A stretch of 5,061 nucleotides of DNA from NCBI GenBank assembly GCA_002391465.1, contig DGFC01000042.1:1-5061 (forward strand). Direction: 5' to 3'. The DNA is from Firmicutes bacterium UBA3910 (GTDB lineage: Bacteria; Bacillota; Limnochordia; Darwinibacteriales; Darwinibacteriaceae). A program made the position numbers and the translations under genes. Shown here in pieces: positions 1 through 5,061 of the stretch. Position 1 is the first letter of the stretch, and every line of letters begins with the position of its first letter. The notes under the pieces are model-generated. The model saw only the letters and a list, made by a program, of their open reading frames with translations. It had not been told where the DNA came from and ran no database searches.

Positions 1-16
1 AGATGTGTATAAGAGA
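1..16 (+). other. Probable Tn5/Nextera mosaic-end adapter remnant at contig edge
   Basis: The first 16 bases, AGATGTGTATAAGAGA, are identical to the first 16 of the 19-base Tn5 mosaic end used in Nextera libraries (AGATGTGTATAAGAGACAG). The next bases, ACGG, then depart from it. The match sits exactly at the window edge, where untrimmed adapter would be expected. Read in frame, this stretch gives the residues YKR just before TVLAYFLYGDRL. Similarity to GH65 phosphorylases appears to begin only at that TVLAYF segment. The inference is that these bases are technical and not genomic. Confidence 0.85.
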
Positions 17-502
17 ACGGTACTCGCCTATTTCCTCTACGGCGATAGGCTGGAGGAAGAAGTGATGCGGCGTTCTTACGACTATTACGAAAAGATCACC
101 ACCCACGACTCGTCCCTTTCCGCTTGTGTGTACAGCATTGTGGCGGCCCAATTGGGTTTGATCGACAAAGCGGCCTACTATTTCGGCGACTCGGCTAAGC
201 TCGATCTGCTGGATACCCACGGTAACACAAAAGACGGACTGCACACCGCCAACTTGGGCGGCAGTTACATGGCTGTTGTCTTTGGCTTTGGCGGCCTGCG
301 CATCCGGGAAGATAGAATAGACTTCAACCCCCAAGTGCCCCCGGGTTGGACAGGCTATCACTTTCAAATCCGCTACCGGGGGCGGAAAATCTTGGTGGAT
401 GTAAACCAAGACAGATGCCACTTTACCCTAACAGAAGGGGTACCCCTGCTCATTCACGTCCGGGGCCAGAGTTATCTCTTAGGCGATACGCTCGTGGTTT
501 AA
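2..502 (+). CDS. GH65 family disaccharide phosphorylase, C-terminal fragment
   Basis: This is the 3' end of a glycoside hydrolase family 65 phosphorylase, the group that includes maltose, kojibiose, nigerose and trehalose phosphorylases. These cytoplasmic enzymes split an alpha-linked disaccharide with phosphate to give beta-glucose 1-phosphate and a sugar. About 161 native residues remain of a family length near 750-790. Two hallmark segments of the end of the (alpha/alpha)6 barrel are visible: THDSSLS at bases 101-121 and NTKDGLHTANLGG at 224-262, which in the family help form the phosphate-binding side of the active site. A FGFGGLR segment and the beta-rich C-terminal tail (FNPQVPPGW onward) follow. 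The general-acid glutamate lies upstream, outside the window, so substrate cannot be assigned. The apparent GTG start at base 5 is false: bases 1-16 look like adapter and real coding sequence begins near base 17. TAA stop at 500-502. Confidence 0.93.
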   Translation, partial: DVYKRTVLAYFLYGDRLEEEVMRRSYDYYEKITTHDSSLSACVYSIVAAQLGLIDKAAYYFGDSAKLDLLDTHGNTKDGLHTANLGGSYMAVVFGFGGLRIREDRIDFNPQVPPGWTGYHFQIRYRGRKILVDVNQDRCHFTLTEGVPLLIHVRGQSYLLGDTLVV

Positions 503-527
503 GCCGAGCAGAATCAATGAAAAAACG

Positions 528-575
528 GGATCCCCGTATCTTTCCCTTGTTCGGAATAGATGCGGGGATTCTTTT
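528..575 (+). terminator. Rho-independent terminator after the GH65 gene
   Basis: A 13-bp stem pairs bases 528-540 (GGATCCCCGTATC) with 559-571 (GATGCGGGGATTC). It includes two G-U pairs and leaves an 18-base loop. It is followed by TTTT at 572-575. It begins 26 bases past the GH65 stop codon. The T-run is short and the loop large, so it may be less efficient than the two later terminators in the window. Confidence 0.75.
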
Positions 576-760
576 GTGCCAAATACATTAGTTTACTTAA
601 AAAGCGTAAAGTGATAAGTTTTTTCCGGTTCTCGCAAGGGGTTGGCAAAATGGCGCAGAATTTTCAACAAAACAGCACCTGCCAATATGTGTAATCGGCT
701 GCGGCAGTCTGCTGTGGGGTTGATGTGACTAAGGGTTAAGAGTGAGGGGGAGGGAGGCTA

Positions 761-1282
761 ATGCCGCAGATAATTAAGACTTACAGGCAGTCGGTTCCAG
801 CTATGCGGTTTATCGGCAAAAAGTACGGCTTTGAGGATCGGGTCGATGGCCATTTCGGTGCGCTGTGGCAGCAGTGGTTTGCCAATGGTTGGTTTGAGGA
901 GATCGAAAGGGTATGCAACTGCAAAGGACTTTACGAAGACAGCGATGCCACCATCGGGTTAATGCGCTGGAAAGGGGAAGAGCCTTTCCAATACTGGATA
1001 GGGATGTTCTGCCCGCCGGATACGGAAGTTCCGGAAGGTTTTCTCTCCGTTGACTTTCCGGCAGCAGATTTAGGTGTTTGTTGGGTGTACGGCAGGGAGT
1101 GGGAGGTTTATGGGTATGAAATGGAATGTGCAGACAGTCTGAAAAAGGATGGTTTTGAGATCATTCCTGACGAGGAAGGTGCCTATTGGTTCTTTGAAAG
1201 GTATGCCTGCCCCCGCTTCACAACTCCCGATGAACAGGGCAAGATCATTTTAGACATCTGCCAATACGTGAAAAAAGCGTAG
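761..1282 (+). CDS. GyrI-like small-molecule-binding domain protein
   Basis: A 173-residue protein resembling the GyrI-like/AraC effector-binding fold, found as stand-alone proteins and as the ligand-sensing half of AraC- and MerR-type regulators. Family-like features are an N-terminal strand with MRFIGKKYG (residues 15-23), a tryptophan-rich helix around residues 35-50 (LWQQW, WFEEIE), a central GLMRWKG strand, and the segment PEGFLSVDFPAADLGVCWVYG (about residues 91-111) typical of this fold. A second half rich in aromatic and acidic residues ends near FERYACPRF. There is no helix-turn-helix region, so on its own it is not a DNA-binding regulator. It more likely binds or sequesters a hydrophobic or cationic small molecule, or modulates a partner. 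No signal peptide is seen, so it is presumably cytoplasmic. The ATG start follows GGGAGG at 748-753 with a 7-base spacer. It is flanked by terminators on both sides, so it is probably transcribed alone. Ligand unknown. Confidence 0.82.
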   Translation: MPQIIKTYRQSVPAMRFIGKKYGFEDRVDGHFGALWQQWFANGWFEEIERVCNCKGLYEDSDATIGLMRWKGEEPFQYWIGMFCPPDTEVPEGFLSVDFPAADLGVCWVYGREWEVYGYEMECADSLKKDGFEIIPDEEGAYWFFERYACPRFTTPDEQGKIILDICQYVKKA

Positions 1283-1311
1283 CAAATAGATACTCTGGTC
1301 TCGCAGAAGAT

Positions 1312-1349
1312 AAAGTGGCTGGAACAATATATTGTTTCAGCCACTTTTT
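1312..1349 (+). terminator. Rho-independent terminator after the GyrI-like gene
   Basis: A long, almost perfect palindrome pairs bases 1312-1328 (AAAGTGGCTGGAACAAT) with 1331-1347 (ATTGTTTCAGCCACTTT). Only one pair is G-U rather than Watson-Crick. The T-run TTTTT lies at 1345-1349 and overlaps the stem end. It starts 29 bases after the TAG stop. On the opposite strand the following T-run is poor (TTTATCTTC), so it should act mainly for the + strand. Confidence 0.93.
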
Positions 1350-1450
1350 GTCGACCGCTAAACTCCAATGGGCTGAGGGAGGTTTTTGCGAAAGGCTCAG
1401 AGAATTACTGTTTGGTGCAGAGAAAGAGTGTTTGTTATCGAAATAGATCA

Positions 1451-1456
1451 GGGAGG
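1451..1456 (+). promoter_or_regulatory. Ribosome binding site deciding the GTG start at 1464
   Basis: GGGAGG is followed by a 7-base spacer (TTATTTA) and then GTG at 1464. This supports GTG as the start of the repeat protein rather than the in-frame TTG at 1386. That TTG also has a GGGAGG (1377-1382) before it, but with only 3 bases of spacing. A start at 1464 places a normal Sec signal peptide at the N-terminus. Confidence 0.85.
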
Positions 1457-1463
1457 TTATTTA

Positions 1464-2945
1464 GTGAAAAGCAGATCCCAGCTATGCAAAGGCCTTGTCA
1501 TGGTGTTCTGTTTCTTGTTCGTGCTGGTACCAGCCGCGTTGGCCCAGGCAATGCCCACCAAGGATGAAGAACATATTTTCGCCAACGGTATCCCAGTTGT
1601 CTTTAAAGAAGGGGAAGACGGCAAGACTAACATGTACCTGGCCAGCGATACCGAGTTCGTTTCTCCCGTTTTCACAGATGTAAGTGATTACATAATCTAC
1701 GCAGGTTGGCCAGACGGAGACCGGGAAGGTGACACCTCCCTAACCTTTTTGAGCGGTCAGTTCAATAACATGATCTACGGCGGCAGCCTCATGGGTTCCG
1801 TCACCGGTAATACCAACATTGTGATCAAGGGCGGTACGTTTAACTCCAGCCTTTTTGGTGGCGGCGCCTTAGCGCCCCTCAATGGCGATACCAATATTGT
1901 GTTTGAAGACGGCGTGATCCTCGGCGCCATTTTCGGCGGGGGCCGAGAAGAAGGGGCTGACGTGAATAACGCAGCGATAACAGTGAGCGGCGGCACGGTT
2001 GCTTTTCTCCATGGCGGTGGTTGGAAGTCGGCAACCAACCATGCAACCACCATGATCAAAGGGGGTACAGTGACCGAGTCCGTGTACGGCGGCGGTTTGG
2101 GCCCAACGTCATCCGTGAACACCACAATGGTCCTGATTGAAGGCGGGGAGTTAAAGTTTGTCTGCGGCGGCAGTGCCCAAGGCGTTGTTGGTGGTACCGC
2201 CCAGATGTACATCCTCGGAGGCACTTTCAGCCAGACTGTTTTCGGCGGAGGGGGCAGCACTGGTGTGACGAATAGCACGTATGTGGTGATTGAAGATGGA
2301 AACTTCAACTGGGTTTACGGCGGTGGTAGTTCTGGTCCGGTGACAGGTGGAACGCTGTTGATCATTAACGGTGGTACCTTTAATGAGCTTGTATCAGGCG
2401 CTGGCTTGGACGAGGCGGCCCCTGTGGCTGAGGCTGATCTGGTGATCAACAACGGCATCTTCAACGGCAACATCTTCGCCGGCGGTTACTGCAGCCCAGT
2501 GGAGGGAACGGCAAGACTGACTATTAACGGTGGAATGTTCGCCAAGGCTGTGCTTGGCGGTGGCTGTTTAGATACTGCCGTGGTTAATAACGTGGAGATG
2601 GCAATCAATGGCGGCCTCTTTGATGGTTATATCTACGGCGGTGGTTACCAAGCCCAGGTAACAGGGTCTGTCTATATGGAACTGAACGGCGGGGGCTTTG
2701 GCAGGATTTACGGCAGCGGTCAGGAAAGCGGCATAGCCGGGGACTTGGAGATGCACCTTAAAGGCGGTTTCTACAAAGATGATGTGCTTGCCACGTTGAA
2801 CTCGGATGCTGCTGTTATAGATGGCAGGGCAACCATTTTCGTGTATCCTGAAGCGGAATTGGCTGAGGGAATTCAGGTTCAGGCCCGCTACATGGTTGGC
2901 GAAGGCTCGGAAGTGATTAACGTCACTGACGATGCAGATAAATAA
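1464..2945 (+). CDS. Secreted glycine-rich beta-solenoid repeat protein
   Basis: A 493-residue exported protein of unknown function. Residues 1-29 form a Sec signal peptide: basic KSRSQLCK, a hydrophobic core, then ALAQA with cleavage likely after A29 or A27. Residues 30-90 form a non-repeated N-terminal cap. Residues 91-454 contain 14 tandem repeats of 24-27 residues with the pattern hydrophobic-x-hydrophobic-x-G-G-x-F-x3-[IV]-[YF]-G-G-G, as expected of one beta-solenoid rung each. Residues 455-493 form a capping strand region ending in DDADK. There is no LPXTG motif, S-layer-homology domain or C-terminal membrane segment, so it is either released or held at the surface non-covalently. No lyase or glycosidase catalytic motif is recognisable. 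Similar INGGTF...VYGGG repeats are familiar from clostridial surface proteins, without an established function. It precedes the GH43 gene by 23 bases with no terminator, so they are probably co-transcribed. Carbohydrate or surface binding is a guess. Confidence 0.9.
   Translation: MKSRSQLCKGLVMVFCFLFVLVPAALAQAMPTKDEEHIFANGIPVVFKEGEDGKTNMYLASDTEFVSPVFTDVSDYIIYAGWPDGDREGDTSLTFLSGQFNNMIYGGSLMGSVTGNTNIVIKGGTFNSSLFGGGALAPLNGDTNIVFEDGVILGAIFGGGREEGADVNNAAITVSGGTVAFLHGGGWKSATNHATTMIKGGTVTESVYGGGLGPTSSVNTTMVLIEGGELKFVCGGSAQGVVGGTAQMYILGGTFSQTVFGGGGSTGVTNSTYVVIEDGNFNWVYGGGSSGPVTGGTLLIINGGTFNELVSGAGLDEAAPVAEADLVINNGIFNGNIFAGGYCSPVEGTARLTINGGMFAKAVLGGGCLDTAVVNNVEMAINGGLFDGYIYGGGYQAQVTGSVYMELNGGGFGRIYGSGQESGIAGDLEMHLKGGFYKDDVLATLNSDAAVIDGRATIFVYPEAELAEGIQVQARYMVGEGSEVINVTDDADK
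1734..2825 (+). repeat. Fourteen tandem ~25-residue coding repeats (solenoid rungs)
   Basis: Parsed by hand on the GG-x-F and YGGG landmarks, the rung lengths are 26, 26, 27, 24, 27, 24, 27, 25, 27, 26, 27, 26, 25 and 27 residues. Conservation is at the protein level. The DNA is diverged between copies, so the array is old and not a recent tandem duplication. Rungs 3 to 12 alternate between 27-residue and shorter copies, which implies a two-rung unit of about 51-53 residues. The last rung loses the YGGG turn (DDVLATLNS), which marks the end of the array. Confidence 0.9.
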
Positions 2946-2952
2946 CAAATTA

Positions 2953-2960
2953 GAGGAGGA
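2953..2960 (+). promoter_or_regulatory. Ribosome binding site deciding the TTG start of the GH43 gene
   Basis: GAGGAGGA is a near-perfect Shine-Dalgarno sequence, ending 8 bases before TTG at 2969. The ATG at 2961 directly abuts this site and lies in a different frame, so it is too close to be used. The TTG opens the frame that immediately carries the conserved GH43 N-terminus (NPYLPSWEYIPDAEPH). Confidence 0.88.
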
Positions 2961-2968
2961 ATGCAGAC

Positions 2969-4384
2969 TTGCTCAAAAAACAACACCTTAATCCGTATCT
3001 GCCTTCGTGGGAGTACATCCCCGATGCAGAACCCCATATCTTCGATGGACGGGTTTATATCTATGGTTCCCACGATCGCTTTAACGGTTGGGTTTACTGT
3101 CTGAACGACTACGTGTGCTGGTCCGCGCCGGTGGATGACCTTTCCGATTGGCGCTACGAAGGTGTGATCTACAGAAAGACGGACGATCCCCTCAACCCAG
3201 ACGGTCATATGTGCCTCTACGCACCGGATGTAACCAAGGGGCCCGATGGCCGCTATTACCTCTACTACGTGTTAGATAAGGTCCCGGTTGTCTCGGTGGC
3301 GGTGTGTGATACGCCCGCAGGGAAGTATGAGTTTTATGGTTATGTCCAGTATCCTGACGGTACACGCCTAGGTGAACGGAAAGGGGACCAACCCCAGTTT
3401 GACCCGGGTCTGCTCACGGAGGGGGATCGGACTTACATGTACACCGGTTTTTGCAGCCGAGGGGACAAATCCCGGTTGGGAGCGATGGCAACCGTTTTAG
3501 GACCCGACATGCTCACCATTATTGAAGAGCCGGTAATTATCTCCCCCAGCGAACCGTATGCCGCCGGCACAAGCTGGGAGGGGCACGAATTCTTTGAGGC
3601 TCCCTCCATGCGCAAGCGGGGAGACACCTATTACTTCGTCTACTCTTCCATCCATATGCACGAACTGTGCTATGGCACGAGCAAACATCCCACCAAGGGA
3701 TTTGAATACCAAGGTGTGATTATCAGCAACGCTGATGTAGGTATCGACAGCTACAAACCTGTGAACAAGCCCATGTTCTACGGCGGCAACAACCACGGCA
3801 GCATTATCGAGATTAACGGCCAGTGGTACGTGTTCTATCACCGCCACACCAACGGCACCAACTTCAGCCGGCAGGCCTGCCTGGAGAAAATTGAAATGAC
3901 CGAGGACGGCAGAATTATCCAGGCTGAGATGACCTCCTGCGGTTCGATAGCGCCCCTCGTGGGCAAGGGCGAATACCCGGCGTATCTTGCCTGCAACCTG
4001 TTCTGCGATGAGGAGTCCCTGTACACCGACTTTTCCGCTTCCTGGATGGACAACAAGTTCCCAAAAATTACCCAGGACGGTAAAGACGGGGATATGGAAA
4101 TCGGGTACATCCAGAATATGAAGGACTCGGCCACCGCAGGCTTTAAGTACTTCGACTGCCAGGGCATCACCCAAGTGGGAGTAAAGTGGCGCGGCTACTG
4201 TAATGGTGTGTTTGAAGTGAGAACCGCCTGGGATGGGGAAGTGCTTGGAACCATTCCGGTGGGATTCGCTAACATCTGGACGGAACGTGTTGCAGACATT
4301 AGAATCCCGGACGGGACCCAAGCCCTGTACCTCACTTTCCGCGGTTCAGGCAGCGCCAGTCTGGGCTCAATTATTCTCCGTTAA
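2969..4384 (+). CDS. GH43 family glycosidase with C-terminal CBM6-like domain
   Basis: A 471-residue enzyme of glycoside hydrolase family 43, an inverting five-bladed beta-propeller family containing beta-xylosidases, alpha-L-arabinofuranosidases and related exo-enzymes. All three catalytic residues can be placed by motif: general base D19 in IPDAEPH, pKa-modulating D145 in QFDPGLL, and general acid E210 in FFEAPSM. APDVTKGPDGRYYLYY (residues 85-100) and NNHGSIIEINGQWYVFYHRH (274-293) are further family signatures. The histidine of NNHGS is usually near the active-site metal. From about residue 338 to the end is a CBM6-like beta-sandwich, recognisable from VGVKWRGYCNG and PDGTQALYLTFRGSGSAS. 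There is no signal peptide, so the enzyme is probably cytoplasmic and acts on imported oligosaccharides. It follows the secreted repeat protein by 23 bases and ends at a strong terminator. Whether it is a xylosidase or an arabinofuranosidase cannot be told from the sequence. Confidence 0.96.
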   Translation: MLKKQHLNPYLPSWEYIPDAEPHIFDGRVYIYGSHDRFNGWVYCLNDYVCWSAPVDDLSDWRYEGVIYRKTDDPLNPDGHMCLYAPDVTKGPDGRYYLYYVLDKVPVVSVAVCDTPAGKYEFYGYVQYPDGTRLGERKGDQPQFDPGLLTEGDRTYMYTGFCSRGDKSRLGAMATVLGPDMLTIIEEPVIISPSEPYAAGTSWEGHEFFEAPSMRKRGDTYYFVYSSIHMHELCYGTSKHPTKGFEYQGVIISNADVGIDSYKPVNKPMFYGGNNHGSIIEINGQWYVFYHRHTNGTNFSRQACLEKIEMTEDGRIIQAEMTSCGSIAPLVGKGEYPAYLACNLFCDEESLYTDFSASWMDNKFPKITQDGKDGDMEIGYIQNMKDSATAGFKYFDCQGITQVGVKWRGYCNGVFEVRTAWDGEVLGTIPVGFANIWTERVADIRIPDGTQALYLTFRGSGSASLGSIILR

Positions 4385-4393
4385 CAAGCAAGG

Positions 4394-4421
4394 GAGGACA
4401 GGCAAACCTGTCCTCTTTTTT
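4394..4421 (+). terminator. Rho-independent terminator closing the solenoid-GH43 operon
   Basis: A perfect 9-bp stem, GAGGACAGG (4394-4402) with CCTGTCCTC (4407-4415), has a 4-base loop CAAA and is followed directly by TTTTTT at 4416-4421. It begins 10 bases after the GH43 stop codon. It is a strong canonical terminator on the + strand. Confidence 0.96.
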
Positions 4422-4514
4422 GTATATCCCGAAGCAGCTGGAAGAGTGCAGGAACGATAGAGTATTTTGCTGCGAATTTGCAGTCGGAACAAAAGTGCTG
4501 AGAGGACGAGGACG

Positions 4515-4892
4515 ATGCAGTACGATGTAACGAATCCTGAAGAATATTTGGATATGCTTGAAGACGACTGGCGGAGGGACAAACTCCTGGAGGTGCGCCG
4601 GCTTATCTTGGAGCACGGCCCGGAGTTGGAAGAGAGTATCAAGTATAAAATGCTCGCTTACGGTACGGAACAAGGGGATGTTTTCGGCCTTAACGCCCAA
4701 AAGGGGTATGTCAGTCTGTATGTGGGTGATATCAGCAAGATCCCGAACGCTAGCGCATTGCTAGAACCGTTCAATATTGGGAAGGGCTGCATCCGGATCA
4801 GGAAGTCTATTGACATTCCCAAGACTGGACTGGAAGAGTTTATTCGTTCGGCTGTAGCTCTTTGGAGAAAAGGAGAGGATAGTTCCTGCTAG
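4515..4892 (+). CDS. DUF1801 domain protein (YdhG-like)
   Basis: A 125-residue protein resembling the DUF1801 family (YdhG-like; some members are annotated as iron chaperones, but the function is not established). It shows an N-terminal helical part with DKLLEVRRLILEHGPELEESIKY (about residues 23-45), the family-type Y-K-M-L-A-Y-G turn, a central strand pair VFGLNAQKGYVSLYVGD (56-72), then GKGCIRIRKSIDIP (87-100) and a closing helix. It is small and cytoplasmic, with no signal peptide. The ATG at 4515 was preferred over the in-frame TTG at 4467 because GAGAGG (4500-4505) lies 9 bases before it and the family similarity begins just after it. It lies 93 bases past the terminator. A 29-base gap without a terminator separates it from the next gene, so the two may share a transcript. 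Confidence 0.85.
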   Translation: MQYDVTNPEEYLDMLEDDWRRDKLLEVRRLILEHGPELEESIKYKMLAYGTEQGDVFGLNAQKGYVSLYVGDISKIPNASALLEPFNIGKGCIRIRKSIDIPKTGLEEFIRSAVALWRKGEDSSC

Positions 4893-4921
4893 TCAGAGGG
4901 AAACAAAGGGGACTCGTCGGT

Positions 4922-5061
4922 ATGGAACCAAGGGAGTGGGGTAAGCATGTGCTGGGCGGGATCATGGGCATAGGAGTTGCAGACGCGCTGGGTGTGCCTG
5001 TTGAGTTCATAGCTAGGGAAGCCTTGGAGCGAGACCCGGTGGTTGGCACAGCTGGGACTGG
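4922..5061 (+). CDS. ADP-ribosylglycohydrolase family protein, N-terminal fragment
   Basis: The 46 complete residues encoded before the right edge begin MEPREWGKHVLGGIMGIGVA and continue with DALGVPVEF. That is the characteristic opening of the ADP-ribosylglycohydrolase (DraG/ARH) family, whose members remove ADP-ribose from proteins, nucleic acids or small molecules using a pair of magnesium ions. The usual GDALG element reads ADALG here (residues 20-24), a common variant. The metal-binding aspartates further along lie outside the window, so activity cannot be judged. The ATG at 4922 is preceded by AAAGGGG (4905-4911), about 10 bases away. No other ATG, GTG or TTG start occurs in frame between the upstream in-frame stop TAG at 4880-4882 and this ATG. 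Probably cytoplasmic and possibly co-transcribed with the DUF1801 gene. Confidence 0.86.
   Translation, partial: MEPREWGKHVLGGIMGIGVADALGVPVEFIAREALERDPVVGTAGT

Noticed and set aside
346..591. Short + strand open frame overlapping the GH65 end and its terminator
   Set aside because: It is out of frame within recognisable GH65 sequence and runs through the terminator hairpin. No ribosome binding site.
642..685. TTGGCA and TGCCAA inverted repeat as a possible operator
   Set aside because: The 6-base arms are 32 bases apart with no symmetry between them. This is easily chance, and no regulator gene is nearby to support it.
576..743. Search for a promoter of the GyrI-like gene (for example TTTACT with GATAAG, or TGTAAT at 689-694)
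   Set aside because: Spacing (15 bases) or the partner hexamer is poor in every candidate. A promoter must exist between the terminators, but I cannot place it.
1350..1450. Search for a promoter or riboswitch before the solenoid gene
   Set aside because: TTGGTG/TTATCG and TTGCGA-based pairs match the sigma-70 consensus weakly, and no conserved aptamer-like structure was seen.
1386..1463. TTG at 1386 as the start of the repeat protein
   Set aside because: Its Shine-Dalgarno is only 3 bases away, and it would bury the signal peptide behind 26 residues without conserved features. GTG at 1464 fits better.
1775..2308. 177-codon open frame on the minus strand, very rich in proline
   Set aside because: It is the antisense of the Gly-rich repeats: GGC/GGT glycine codons read backwards give proline-rich peptide. 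It has no family resemblance or ribosome binding site.
3497..4321. 274-codon open frame on the minus strand
   Set aside because: It lies entirely antisense to the well-supported GH43 gene, and the protein resembles nothing I recognise. Its length is explained by codon bias of the + strand gene.
4371..4700. Overlapping minus-strand open frames across the terminator and the DUF1801 gene
   Set aside because: They run through a strong + strand terminator and over a recognisable DUF1801 gene, with no supporting motif.

Overview
This is a stretch of a bacterial genome, most likely a Gram-positive (Bacillota/Clostridia-like) carbohydrate-using anaerobe. The inference rests on strong purine-rich Shine-Dalgarno sites, GTG and TTG starts, classic Rho-independent terminators, a Sec signal peptide of Gram-positive style, and protein families typical of that phylum. 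Base composition looks near 50% GC. I cannot name a genus. All convincing genes lie on the + strand. The left edge is a contig end: its first 16 bases match the Tn5/Nextera mosaic end, so they are probably library adapter rather than genome.

Layout. (1) 17-502: the C-terminal ~160 residues of a GH65 disaccharide phosphorylase, closed by a hairpin terminator at 528-575. (2) 761-1282: a stand-alone GyrI-like small-molecule-binding protein with its own terminator at 1312-1349. (3) 1464-2945 and 2969-4384: a two-gene unit of a secreted glycine-rich repeat protein (14 predicted beta-solenoid rungs) and, 23 bases later, a GH43 glycosidase with a C-terminal CBM6-like domain and no signal peptide. 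A textbook terminator at 4394-4421 closes it. (4) 4515-4892: a DUF1801 protein, followed after 29 bases by the start of an ADP-ribosylglycohydrolase (4922 to the right edge).

How they fit together. The GH65 phosphorylase (cytoplasmic phosphorolysis of an alpha-linked disaccharide) and the GH43 enzyme (likely a cytoplasmic arabinosidase/xylosidase acting on imported oligosaccharides) suggest a region devoted to plant-type glycans. The repeat protein is exported while its operon partner is not, so any shared role would be split across the membrane. Terminators separate the four units, so only the solenoid-GH43 pair and the DUF1801-ADP-ribosylglycohydrolase pair look co-transcribed.

I see no tRNA, rRNA, CRISPR array, transposase or convincing riboswitch. 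I do not see a defined new system. The most unusual item is the solenoid protein, with its alternating two-rung repeat, coupled to an intracellular GH43. The most practically important item is the probable adapter remnant at the left end.
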